Origin: Pukyongia sp963768085 | GTDB lineage: Bacteria; Bacteroidota; Bacteroidia; Flavobacteriales; Flavobacteriaceae | DNA: 64,000 nucleotides | Assembly: GCA_963768085.1 (NCBI GenBank) | Contig: CAVYGO010000003.1 | Coordinates: 1,178,001-1,242,000, forward strand | Direction of reading: 5' to 3' | Shown here: one piece after another, positions 50,777 through 59,320 of the stretch | How the letters are laid out: every line of letters starts with the position of its first letter | Numbering within the stretch: position 1 is the stretch's first letter | Made by a program: the position numbers and the translations under genes | The notes under the pieces: generated by a model | What the model was told of the DNA's origin: nothing | What the model saw: the letters and a program-made list of their open reading frames with translations, nothing else | Database searches by the model: none

Positions 50777-51427
50777 TTACTGAGGGTGATCACTGGCATA
50801 AACAAATCCCGGTTCAATTACCTGAGCATATCCATTGGTAGACCAGATGCGGTGGCTGGGAGGATAGACCGAACAAAGGGAAGGGGACATTGGCGATGCA
50901 AAGATCCATTTGTTGGATATTCTATCAATTCCTCCTTGTTCATTTGCAGCTACAGCCACATCGGTTACCTGGAAGTAAAACCGCCACATAGGTGCTATTT
51001 GAGGTGCATTCCCTGAAAGGGTGACAACCTGTGTAATGGTGCCTCCATAGACCGCTTTATTACCTTCAGCCATAATACATTCTGTTTCCATAATGATATG
51101 TAAGCTATAGGTGGGTCTGATGATTTGTAATTCTGCAGTTCCGAAAGTTCCTGTGTCATCTTGAAGTCCACTCCATGTTAGCCTGATTGGATCTTCAAAT
51201 ATTGGCTCATACATCCCGGAAGACTCTCCAAAATTGTTGCTCGGAGTTGTTGGGCCCTGGGACCTATTCTCCAGTGCAATGGAAGTAAACGTACTTGTAT
51301 TTCCATTTTGTTCTAGCACATAAACGAGATCGTTCGATGGTGCATCAATTTGTTCAAAGGATTCGTCTTTGCTACATGCTGTTAGTAAAAAAAGTCCTGC
51401 TGTCAATGTTAAGAATAAATTTTTCAT
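50777..51427 (-). CDS. Lipoprotein of unknown function
   Basis: A 216-aa lipoprotein (MKNLFLTLTAGLFLLTACSK, Cys18). The mature part is beta-rich with no recognised motif (APSNDLVYVLEQNGNTSTFT, PTYSLHIIMETECIMAEGNK, WRFYFQVTDVAVAANEQGGI). It is monocistronic. The upstream DNA (51485-51565) holds 20-nt-phased repeats (TTTATCTAATGG, TTTATCCAATGG) and a TTGATCAA. The same palindrome occurs twice, 20 nt apart, in the promoter region of the neighbouring phosphorelay operon, which suggests it is a target of the LytTR regulator encoded immediately upstream. Confidence 0.6.
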   Translation of the reverse strand: MKNLFLTLTAGLFLLTACSKDESFEQIDAPSNDLVYVLEQNGNTSTFTSIALENRSQGPTTPSNNFGESSGMYEPIFEDPIRLTWSGLQDDTGTFGTAELQIIRPTYSLHIIMETECIMAEGNKAVYGGTITQVVTLSGNAPQIAPMWRFYFQVTDVAVAANEQGGIDRISNKWIFASPMSPSLCSVYPPSHRIWSTNGYAQVIEPGFVYASDHPQ

Positions 51428-51500
51428 GATATATAATTTAATTAGTTAATAGCTTTATTGCTTGGTGTAAATGTAGTCTGACAATCAGGGTTTTAATCGA

Positions 51501-51564
51501 CTTATTTATCTAATGGTAGGTTGGTTTATCCAATGGCGTTATGGTTGTACCGGCGGTTGATCAA
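51501..51564 (-). promoter_or_regulatory. 20-nt-phased repeats upstream of the 216-aa lipoprotein gene
   Basis: Plus-strand rows at 51501 and 51521 share TTTATC(T/C)AATGG in the same columns (51505 and 51525). The row at 51541 is degenerate (TTGTACCGGCGG) and runs into TTGATCAA at 51557-51564. The spacing of exactly 20 nt equals that in the 4951, 6815, 9711 and 55481 arrays. Confidence 0.5.
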
Positions 51565-51641
51565 GTGGTAAAGGTTTTGTGGTAAAAGAAAAAATGCGGC
51601 TTAGAGCCGCAATTGGAAAGTACTGTTTAATCAGGAGTCTA

Positions 51642-52409
51642 CTATGGGTTTTCGATCTTATTGGCCTCTAACCACTCAGAGAATTGGTTCTTTTTCCGTC
51701 TTGAAACTGGCAACTGAACGTTATTAGAAAGTACTACTGAAATCCCTTTGGCATCAACAATGTGCTCCCTATTTAGAATGTGGGAACGATGGCAGCGATA
51801 AAAGCCTTTGGAGTCCAATAATTCTTCTAAGTCACTTAATGTTTTGGTCACCAGTTTTTTTGTGCCATTCTTAAGATGAATATAACTGTAATTCCTGTCG
51901 CCTTCAATATGTACGATATCTTTTAGAATCAATTTCAAATCACCGTCTTGTGTTTTTAAGATCAACATATGATCGGCTACATTCTTAGTACTGCTGTTTC
52001 GCAATGCCAGTGCCATATTTTCTTTTTGAGGCTTTGTTCTTGTATGATCTTTAAATCGTTTATATGCCTTTTTTAATTCGCCAAGATCAATCGGTTTCAG
52101 TAAATAATCAAGCGCATTGAAACGTATGGCCTTGATGGCATAATGACTATAGGAAGTAATAAAGATGACTTGAAAGTTAATATCAGATAGTTGCGCCAGC
52201 ATTTCGAAGCCGGTCATATCGCTCATTTCCACGTCCAGGAAAATAAGTTCCGGGGAATAGGAAGCAATTTTCTCTAAGCCTTCGCGACCACTACTAGCCG
52301 TTGACAAGACCTCTACCTCCGGAAAGTGCTGGTCCAGCTTATCCTGGAGCAACTCCAATATAAAGGGATCGTCGTCTATGATGAGACATTTGGTGGTATC
52401 TAAAGACAT
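51642..52409 (-). CDS. LytTR-type response regulator
   Basis: A 255-aa protein: receiver domain (residues 6-120; CLIIDDDPFI, phospho-acceptor Asp59 in PELIFLDVEMSDMTG, RFNALDYLLKPID) followed by a LytTR DNA-binding domain (~150-250; DIVHIEGDRNYSYIHLKNGT, TKTLSDLEELLDSKGFYRCH, RSHILNREHIV). LytTR regulators bind direct repeats spaced about two helical turns apart. The gene is last in the HPt, hybrid kinase, LytTR run (gap 3 nt after the kinase) and directly precedes the lipoprotein at 51427, whose promoter has phased repeats. Confidence 0.9.
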   Translation of the reverse strand: MSLDTTKCLIIDDDPFILELLQDKLDQHFPEVEVLSTASSGREGLEKIASYSPELIFLDVEMSDMTGFEMLAQLSDINFQVIFITSYSHYAIKAIRFNALDYLLKPIDLGELKKAYKRFKDHTRTKPQKENMALALRNSSTKNVADHMLILKTQDGDLKLILKDIVHIEGDRNYSYIHLKNGTKKLVTKTLSDLEELLDSKGFYRCHRSHILNREHIVDAKGISVVLSNNVQLPVSRRKKNQFSEWLEANKIENP

Positions 52410-52412
52410 AGC

Positions 52413-55016
52413 TTAGGATCTTAATTCCTTAAAGATAGGGCCAATTAATTCTTCCAGGGTATACGGCTTGGGAATATAGTTATCCATCCCGGCATCATAA
52501 CAATGATCGATCTCGGTCTTCAATAAACTAGCCGTCATAGCGATGATTGGGATTCGAGTTTCTTTTCCTTCTGATTTTTCTATGGCTCTGATTCTTTCAG
52601 TTGCCTCAAACCCATTCATTTCGGGCATTTGCACATCCATCAAAATAAGATCATATTGGTTTGATTTAAATTTTTCTACTGCCAATGCCCCATTTTCGAC
52701 TGTTTCGATTATTACATCGCTAAGATAAAAGGACAGATCATCCTGCGCGATCATTTGATTGAACGGATTGTCTTCAGCCATAAGAATACGAATCCCTTCC
52801 AGCGAAGCCGTCATGGTTTTTAATTTTTCTTCGGAAATAAGGTCCGCACCTACAGCATCTGCCGCTGCGATAGTTAGCGGCAAGGTTACATAAAACGTGC
52901 TTCCTTGTCCTTCTGTGCTTTCTACCCTAATTTTTCCTTGCTGGAGTTCTACCAATTGTTTGGAAATACTTAAACCCAGACCTGTGCCTCCATAGAATCG
53001 TGATGTAGATCCTTTTGCCTGTTCAAAGGCATCAAAAATATGTTCGAGTTTCCTTTTTGCAATGCCTATTCCCGTGTCCTTTATACTAAATTTCAGCTTA
53101 TTATTTTCTACGCCCAGGGAGATGTCCACGCTTCCTTTCTCGGTAAACTTGACGGCATTCCCCACAAGGTTGATCAATATCTGATTCAAGCGGGTAAGAT
53201 CTCCCATCACCAAATCGGGAACATCATTTGCTACTTTATAAGATAACTTCAATCCTTTTTCTTCAGCCTTAAATTTTAGTAACAGAACAACATTCTCGAT
53301 TACGGATTTCGGACTCATTGGGGTATGTTCAATCTCAAGCTTTCCAGCTTCAATCTTAGAGAGATCAAGGACATCGTTCAAGATAACAACCAGATTTTCA
53401 GAATTGGTTTGCATTGCATTAAGATATTCATCCTGCGTTGGAGGATGCTCATTCCGTTTCAATATTTTTGTCATTCCTGAAATAGCATGCATGGGTGTTC
53501 TAATTTCATGACTCATATTTGCAAGGAACTGCTCTTTGTATTTTTCAGATTGCTCTACTTTCTTTTTTTGTTCTTCAATGATTGCCTTGGCTTTTCGTGT
53601 GTAACGAAGACGACTGTATATTCCTCCTGCGAACATGAATAAAAGAAGTCCTCCCCCCGCCAGTATATTACGGGTTTTGTTCTTTTGTTGAACTTCTTCC
53701 CTGTGGGCCTCTTCAACTACTCTTTTTTCCTGAATTTGTAGAAGACTATCCAGCGTTAATTGATGTTTGAAGTCAACTTGCAAAAGCGCTTTGTTCGTTT
53801 CGGTCTTACCCAGGTTTTTATTTAGATCATTCCATTTTTCATAATACACCAATGATTCATAGTAGTTGCCGAGATTTTTATGGCTCTTGTATAAACAAAG
53901 ACAAGCAATATGTTCAGCATCATCCTCATCAGCTGCCAGGTCGAAGGCTTTTTTACACACTTCAAGCGCATCTTTATATTTTTTTTGCGCTAAATAACTT
54001 TCACCCATTTTCGCCAACAGCCAAGGTAATTCAAGTGTGAAATTATTGGCTTCTTTAATTGTCAGTGCCTCTTTGAAATAATTCTGCGCCACTTCGTATT
54101 CACCTTTTAAAAGATAGGACTCTCCCAAATAATTCAAGCAGTTCCCTTCTTCTTCGAGCTGGTTGTGTTTTCTCGAAAATGTCAATCCTTCATCATACTG
54201 ACGAATAGCATTTTCATATTCTCCAAGTTCTTGATAAGCATAGCCAATGCTATTGATTCCTTTAGCGATCTTCTTTATGTTATTTGTTTTTCGCCAGTAG
54301 TCCAAACTCTGTTTTTCATAATAAAACATCTTATTAAAATCTCCGGCTCGATAAGATATTACGCCTAATAAGTGATATGATTCCGCTATCCTGGGAATGT
54401 CATTTATTTCATTGGCCAGCTTTAAAGTTTGATTTGCTACAGCAATTGCTTTTTTAAAGTTTAGGTTCTTTGAATATATTTTTGACTCAAGCAGTAGGCC
54501 CTTTATTTGAAATTCTAAATGATCAAATTGATCATTTATCTCTTCACTAATTTCCAATATCTGTTGATGATATTCGAGCGCTTTTTCGAAATCACGTTTC
54601 GAATCGTAGATGCTGGAGATATTTCCCAAGGTATTTATTTTGAGTCTTTTGTCACTTAGGTTTTCAGCTAACTCCAATGCCTGAGTAAAAAGATCGAGCG
54701 CTATATCCAGCTCACCTTTTAACAAATAGGCGTCGCCCTGTGCATTTAAGGCAAGCACTTGAAACTCTTTATTTTTGATTGTACTTGCAAAATCATATTG
54801 CAGCTGTGCATAATAAACAGCACTATCCGGGTTCTTAATCCGAAATCCTTCACTAGCGATCTGATTAATTGCATTTAATCGAATGGTATCAGGTTGCGCT
54901 TGGTCATTCCAAATGACCATCAATGAATCTTGCTTGACCTTTGTGAGAGTTTGAGTTTTTGCCGTTGAGAAAATTCCAAATATTGCGACTGTTAAAGAAA
55001 GAAATTTAAGTTGCAT
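52413..55016 (-). CDS. TPR-containing hybrid histidine kinase
   Basis: An 867-aa membrane sensor: signal peptide, then TPR repeats (~60-400; KALEYHQQILEISEEINDQF, AKGINSIGYAYQELGEYENA, EVAQNYFKEALTIKEANNFT), and one membrane helix (ILAGGGLLLFMFAGGIYSRL). HisKA (FLANMSHEIRTPMHAISGMT) and HATPase (NLVGNAVKFTEKGSVDISLG, GGTGLGLSISKQLVELQQGK) follow. The C-terminal receiver (YDLILMDVQMPEMNGFEATE, phospho-Asp) completes it. The receiver would pass phosphate to the HPt protein encoded just upstream (55028-55390), and HPt to the LytTR regulator encoded downstream, giving a full His-Asp-His-Asp relay in one operon. Confidence 0.9.
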   Translation of the reverse strand: MQLKFLSLTVAIFGIFSTAKTQTLTKVKQDSLMVIWNDQAQPDTIRLNAINQIASEGFRIKNPDSAVYYAQLQYDFASTIKNKEFQVLALNAQGDAYLLKGELDIALDLFTQALELAENLSDKRLKINTLGNISSIYDSKRDFEKALEYHQQILEISEEINDQFDHLEFQIKGLLLESKIYSKNLNFKKAIAVANQTLKLANEINDIPRIAESYHLLGVISYRAGDFNKMFYYEKQSLDYWRKTNNIKKIAKGINSIGYAYQELGEYENAIRQYDEGLTFSRKHNQLEEEGNCLNYLGESYLLKGEYEVAQNYFKEALTIKEANNFTLELPWLLAKMGESYLAQKKYKDALEVCKKAFDLAADEDDAEHIACLCLYKSHKNLGNYYESLVYYEKWNDLNKNLGKTETNKALLQVDFKHQLTLDSLLQIQEKRVVEEAHREEVQQKNKTRNILAGGGLLLFMFAGGIYSRLRYTRKAKAIIEEQKKKVEQSEKYKEQFLANMSHEIRTPMHAISGMTKILKRNEHPPTQDEYLNAMQTNSENLVVILNDVLDLSKIEAGKLEIEHTPMSPKSVIENVVLLLKFKAEEKGLKLSYKVANDVPDLVMGDLTRLNQILINLVGNAVKFTEKGSVDISLGVENNKLKFSIKDTGIGIAKRKLEHIFDAFEQAKGSTSRFYGGTGLGLSISKQLVELQQGKIRVESTEGQGSTFYVTLPLTIAAADAVGADLISEEKLKTMTASLEGIRILMAEDNPFNQMIAQDDLSFYLSDVIIETVENGALAVEKFKSNQYDLILMDVQMPEMNGFEATERIRAIEKSEGKETRIPIIAMTASLLKTEIDHCYDAGMDNYIPKPYTLEELIGPIFKELRS

Positions 55017-55027
55017 AAGGTGGGTTG

Positions 55028-55390
55028 TTAGAAATTTTCTGTCAAAATTAAATGTACGTCTTTAACCGCTAAATCCAACTTAGTCAGTACTTTATCGATT
55101 ATTTCATTCAGCTCTTCAATGGGCATCGTTTCATATTCAAGCTCCAGACGCCGAATGGGCTGAATGATATCCGGGATACCAAAAAACTGCAATTGTGGAC
55201 TCATTTTATGTAAAATTTGGCGCACCATTAATCTGTCTTCGGTTTTCAAGCTTTCCTCCAAACTTTCAATGCGTTGAGGTATCAGCTCCTGAAATTGAAG
55301 TAAATATTTGTGGATGATCTTTTTATCCCCTCTTGACATGTGAATTAATTCTTGTGGGTTTATGATAGTGGTATTCCAATGTATATCCAT
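55028..55390 (-). CDS. Histidine phosphotransfer (HPt) domain protein
   Basis: A 120-aa single HPt domain. Helices flank RQILHKMSPQLQFFGIPDII, where His61 is the phospho-acceptor. The small residue after the His-Lys pair is Ser rather than Gly, within family variation. It is the first gene of the phosphorelay operon, 11 nt before the hybrid kinase. The promoter region is shared with divergent anmK and holds TTGATCAA repeats 20 nt apart. Confidence 0.85.
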   Translation of the reverse strand: MDIHWNTTIINPQELIHMSRGDKKIIHKYLLQFQELIPQRIESLEESLKTEDRLMVRQILHKMSPQLQFFGIPDIIQPIRRLELEYETMPIEELNEIIDKVLTKLDLAVKDVHLILTENF

Positions 55391-55480
55391 GAATCGGCTG
55401 TGTTAGGGAGTTTAGTCTCACTAATATAACCCCAAGATACAGTTAAATAATAAGCTGAAAAGAGGAATTGTCCCAAAGGT

Positions 55481-55540
55481 AAATCGAATGGTTGTTGACC
55501 GCTTGATCAATGAAATGACCGTTTGATCAACCATAAAACT
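55481..55540. promoter_or_regulatory. 20-nt-phased TTGATCAA repeats between the phosphorelay operon and anmK
   Basis: TGACCGCTTGATCAA at 55496-55510 and TGACCGTTTGATCAA at 55516-55530 are spaced exactly 20 nt. The row before (55481) has TCGAATGG in related columns. The site lies 91-150 nt upstream of the HPt start and 62-121 nt upstream of anmK, so it could autoregulate the relay operon, anmK, or both. Confidence 0.5.
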
Positions 55541-55601
55541 ACCAAACGACCCCACTACAATACTACCCAACTATTAATCGAAGTTTGTTACTTTTACTCA
55601 A

Positions 55602-56669
55602 ATGGAAAAAGGCAATTACAAAGTGTTGGGTGTGATGAGTGGAACTTCGCTGGACGGGATCGATCTGGCCGAATGTTCATTTTCGGTTTCTGAAGAAGGT
55701 TCGTGGAGTTTTGAACTTGGAGTCGCCGAGACCATACCGTATCCACCGGAGTGGAAAACGCGATTGCAGGAGGCGATTCATTTTTCCGAAGGAAGATTGC
55801 ATACGTTAAATGAACAGTACACGCTGTTCCTGGGAAATAGCATCGCTACTTTTATACGAGAGCATCGCCTGGAAGATTTGGATTCGGTTTGCAGTCACGG
55901 CCACACTATATTGCATCGGCCGGATAAGGGGATCACACTTCAGATAGGAAACCTGCCTGAGATCGTTTCGCATGTGGGGCAGAAAGTGGTTTGCGATTTT
56001 CGCACTCAGGATGTAGCGCTAGGAGGGCAAGGCGCTCCGCTGGTTCCAATAGGTGATAGACTCTTATTTGGTGAATACGACTATTGCCTGAACCTTGGTG
56101 GTTTTGCCAATGTTTCTTATGAATCGGCCTTAGGGCGTATTGCCTACGATATTTGCCCTGTGAATATTGTATTGAACCATTATGCTATGAAACTTGGAGT
56201 GCCCTTTGATGATGGAGGGAGAATCGCTGCCAGGGGTGAGGTGGATATTTCGCTTTTGCAAAGTTTGAACGAATTGGATTTCTATAAGGCGAATCCTCCA
56301 AAATCTTTAGGATTGGAATGGGTGCAAAGGGTAGTATTCCCAGTAATGGAGGCCTCGGACGTATCGGAAGTAGATCTTATAGCCACTTTTACGGAACATA
56401 TTGCGCTGCAATTGGCCGATCAATTTTTAGCGGAAACAAGGATTCTTGTTACGGGAGGCGGGGTCTACAATGAACATCTGGTCGATAGATTGAAACAACA
56501 CAGGCGCGCAACCATTGAAATACCAGCCACTAAGATCATCGAATACAAAGAAGCATTGGTATTTGGGCTGCTCGGCGTGTTGAAGCTTCGCGGTGAAATA
56601 AATTGTCTGGCAAGTGTAACCGGAGCCCGACATGATCATTCGGGCGGGCTGATATATTTCTTGGAATAA
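55602..56669 (+). CDS. anmK: Anhydro-N-acetylmuramic acid kinase
   Basis: AnmK (355 aa) phosphorylates and opens 1,6-anhydro-MurNAc to MurNAc-6-phosphate in cell-wall recycling. The phosphate-binding VMSGTSLDGIDLAECSF near the N-terminus, SHGHTILHRPDKGITLQIGN, VVCDFRTQDVALGGQGAPLV and LNLGGFANVS are family motifs, and ILVTGGGVYNEHLV is the second nucleotide loop. No signal peptide, cytosolic. It is divergent from the phosphorelay operon and followed by nhaD after 122 nt. Confidence 0.93.
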   Translation: MEKGNYKVLGVMSGTSLDGIDLAECSFSVSEEGSWSFELGVAETIPYPPEWKTRLQEAIHFSEGRLHTLNEQYTLFLGNSIATFIREHRLEDLDSVCSHGHTILHRPDKGITLQIGNLPEIVSHVGQKVVCDFRTQDVALGGQGAPLVPIGDRLLFGEYDYCLNLGGFANVSYESALGRIAYDICPVNIVLNHYAMKLGVPFDDGGRIAARGEVDISLLQSLNELDFYKANPPKSLGLEWVQRVVFPVMEASDVSEVDLIATFTEHIALQLADQFLAETRILVTGGGVYNEHLVDRLKQHRRATIEIPATKIIEYKEALVFGLLGVLKLRGEINCLASVTGARHDHSGGLIYFLE

Positions 56670-56791
56670 CGAAGGTTTCACAGGACTACATCTGGTTGAG
56701 ATAAAATAGGTTTTCTTTATTAAATATTAACGGAACATCTTTTGTAATTGCTTTGAAAAAGTTATTTTAGACGAACTAATTCGCCAACTCT

Positions 56792-58165
56792 ATGGAATCC
56801 ATAATTATCCTGATTTTTGTTATTGGATATCTTTCTATTACACTCGAACATCCTTTAAAATTAGATAAAACTGTCCCTGCTCTTATCATGGCAGCTCTCA
56901 TTTGGGCGGTGTTAGCTGTTGGGTTTCATTCAGGCTGGTTTAGTGTGATCGACACACATGAAGAAGTGTTTAATTTTTCAACTGGGGGCGTGGAAGCCGA
57001 ACATGGATTTGAGAATACACTTCTCCATCATTTGGGTAAAACGGCAGAGATTCTCGTCTTCCTTATCGGGGCTATGACCATCGTTGAAATTATTGATCTC
57101 CATCGTGGATTTGAAGTGCTCAAGGGGGCGGTTCGTACAAAAAGTAAAAGAAGATTGTTATGGATCATTGGAGTTTTATCTTTTATCCTATCCGCAATTA
57201 TTGACAATCTTACGGCCACAATCGTATTGGTTACGCTTCTCCGGAAACTAATCCATAATAAAAATGAAAGACTCTGGTACGCTGCTATGGTGGTAATTGC
57301 GGCCAATGCTGGTGGCGCATGGTCTCCTATTGGTGATGTAACCACCACTATGCTTTGGATCGCAAATAAGGTTTCGGCCTTAGGACTCATTAAATTGGTG
57401 GTTTTGCCGTCTATAGTATGTTTTATCGTACCATTCTTTGTAGCAAGTTATCTTAAGCCTTTCCGCGGAAATATTGAAGTGGATGCTTCCAAAGATATTC
57501 TGGCAGAACGATTATTAAGCAGCAAAACAATGTTATTCCTTGGATTGGGGATGATAGTATCGGTGCCAATCTTCAAGACCTTTACACACCTTCCTCCTTA
57601 TGTGGGTATGATGCTCGCATTGGGTGTGGTTTGGCTTGTTTCAGAATATATTCATCCGGAAGAGGACTTCAGTAAGGAAAGAAGACATCTTTACTCTGCA
57701 CATAAAGCACTTTCTCGAATTGAAATATCCAGTATACTTTTCTTCCTCGGAATTCTAATGGCGGTTGCAGGGCTCGAAAGTTTGGTCTATGGTGTTGTAA
57801 ACAATGAAGAAGTCGGCACATTAAGGTATCTGGCAGAAGTATTACAAGCAGCTATCCCGAATCAGGATATTGTTGTGATGTTACTGGGAATAATCTCCGC
57901 GGTTATCGATAATGTACCATTGGTAGCTGCTTCCATTGGGATGTACGATGCTCCACTTGACTCTCCGCTTTGGCATTTTATTGCTTATTCCGCCGGTACG
58001 GGGGGAAGTATGCTTATCATAGGTTCGGCAGCGGGTGTTGCAGCCATGGGAATGGAGCGTATCGATTTCATCTGGTACCTTAGAAAAATAGCGTGGCTTG
58101 CATTTATAGGATTTGCAGCAGGTGGGGCCGTGTTCTTATTATTCCGTGACATGATAGTTGGTTAG
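56792..58165 (+). CDS. nhaD: Sodium/proton antiporter NhaD
   Basis: A 457-aa inner-membrane antiporter of the NhaD/ArsB-like ion transporter superfamily. The first helix IIILIFVIGYLSITLEH is followed by HPLKLDKTVPALIMAALIWA, SFILSAIIDNLTATIVLVTL (Asp/Asn/Thr helix break typical of NhaD), AANAGGAWSPIGDVTTTMLW and, in the second half, GIISAVIDNVPLVAASIGM and YSAGTGGSMLIIGSAAGVAA. It exports sodium in marine bacteria. It is followed after 51 nt by the ExbB-type gene, with which it may be co-transcribed. Confidence 0.92.
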   Translation: MESIIILIFVIGYLSITLEHPLKLDKTVPALIMAALIWAVLAVGFHSGWFSVIDTHEEVFNFSTGGVEAEHGFENTLLHHLGKTAEILVFLIGAMTIVEIIDLHRGFEVLKGAVRTKSKRRLLWIIGVLSFILSAIIDNLTATIVLVTLLRKLIHNKNERLWYAAMVVIAANAGGAWSPIGDVTTTMLWIANKVSALGLIKLVVLPSIVCFIVPFFVASYLKPFRGNIEVDASKDILAERLLSSKTMLFLGLGMIVSVPIFKTFTHLPPYVGMMLALGVVWLVSEYIHPEEDFSKERRHLYSAHKALSRIEISSILFFLGILMAVAGLESLVYGVVNNEEVGTLRYLAEVLQAAIPNQDIVVMLLGIISAVIDNVPLVAASIGMYDAPLDSPLWHFIAYSAGTGGSMLIIGSAAGVAAMGMERIDFIWYLRKIAWLAFIGFAAGGAVFLLFRDMIVG

Positions 58166-58216
58166 TGCAACAAAATGGTGCGGGAGTCGTTATTCAATTA
58201 AATCAAATCTAAACAC

Positions 58217-58918
58217 ATGCTTAACTTCTTTATTCAGGAGGGTCAGGATCTTGCTCAGGATCTGGAACCTGTAGTTTCTGAAGAAAAAACACTTTCAGTT
58301 CTAGAACTCATAATGAATGGTGGGTTGGGAGCACAAATAATTATTGCGCTTCTATTTGTCTTACTTTTTGTCGCGGTCTATATTTATTTCGAGCGATGGT
58401 TCGCTATCAAGGCAGCCTCTCATTTAGATAATAATTTTATGAACCAGATTCGGGATAATGTCGCCGGAGGCAATATTCAGGCAGCAAAAATATTGTGTAC
58501 ACAACAAAACACGCCGGTCTCGAGACTCACAGAAAAGGGTATTTCCCGAATTGGAAGTCCGTTAGAGGATATTAATACTGCAATTGAGAATGCCGGTAGA
58601 CTCGAAGTGTACAAATTGGAGAAGAATGTTAGTATTTTGGCCACCATAGCTGGGGCGGCCCCAATGATAGGCTTTCTTGGAACTGTTATTGGGATGGTTT
58701 TGGCCTTTCACCAATTGGCCACAAGCAGTGGACAAGCAGAGATGGGAGCGCTGGCAGAAGGCATCTATACGGCTATGACCACGACGGTTGCCGGATTAAT
58801 TGTAGGAATTATAGCCTATATCGGATATAATCACCTGGTGGTTCGAACCGATAAAGTTATTCACCAAATGGAAGCCACGGCAGTTGATTTCCTCGATCTT
58901 TTAAACGAACCTGCTTAA
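58217..58918 (+). CDS. exbB: MotA/TolQ/ExbB proton channel protein
   Basis: A 233-aa protein with three membrane helices: IIIALLFVLLFVAVYIYFER near residue 40, the pair around SILATIAGAAPMIGFLGTVI and TTTVAGLIVGIIAYIGYNHL. GFLGTVIGMVLAFHQLA is the family core. It forms the proton channel with ExbD and powers TonB-dependent outer-membrane transport. The three genes exbB-exbD-tonB lie within 58217-60139 with gaps of 1 and 8 nt. The symbol is by context; TolQ is the alternative, but a TonB-type gene follows. Confidence 0.88.
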   Translation: MLNFFIQEGQDLAQDLEPVVSEEKTLSVLELIMNGGLGAQIIIALLFVLLFVAVYIYFERWFAIKAASHLDNNFMNQIRDNVAGGNIQAAKILCTQQNTPVSRLTEKGISRIGSPLEDINTAIENAGRLEVYKLEKNVSILATIAGAAPMIGFLGTVIGMVLAFHQLATSSGQAEMGALAEGIYTAMTTTVAGLIVGIIAYIGYNHLVVRTDKVIHQMEATAVDFLDLLNEPA

Positions 58919-58919
58919 T

Positions 58920-59312
58920 ATGAATTTACGCGGAAGAAACAAAATAAGCCCCGAGTTTAGCATGAGTTCCATGACAGACATCGTATTCCTGTTATTGGTC
59001 TTCTTTCTGCTAACCTCTCCCGCCATTACTCCGGATGCCCTGGATCTTATCCTTCCGAAAGCAAAAGGAAAGTCCACCAATCAGCAAAAAGCATCGGTGA
59101 GTATTACCAAGGACGGAGCCTATTATGTGAACAAAGAACGGGTTAGTGAATACAGTATTGAAAAACAGCTCCAGGACATATTGGTTGGTCAGGATGAACC
59201 AACCATTATTCTTCGCGCCGAAGAAGGAGTTCCTATTGAAGATGCTGTATTTGTGATGGACGTAGCCAATAAGAACAACTATAAAGTTGTACTGGCCGTA
59301 CGGCCGAATTAA
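58920..59312 (+). CDS. exbD: ExbD/TolR-type biopolymer transport protein
   Basis: A 130-aa protein with a short cytosolic N-terminus, one membrane helix with the essential Asp (FSMSSMTDIVFLLLVFFLLT), and a periplasmic domain (ISITKDGAYYVNKERV-type strand, IILRAEEGVPIEDAVFVMDV). It pairs with the upstream ExbB as proton channel stator. It starts 1 nt after exbB and ends 8 nt before the tonB-like gene. Confidence 0.9.
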   Translation: MNLRGRNKISPEFSMSSMTDIVFLLLVFFLLTSPAITPDALDLILPKAKGKSTNQQKASVSITKDGAYYVNKERVSEYSIEKQLQDILVGQDEPTIILRAEEGVPIEDAVFVMDVANKNNYKVVLAVRPN

Positions 59313-59320
59313 TAGAATAT

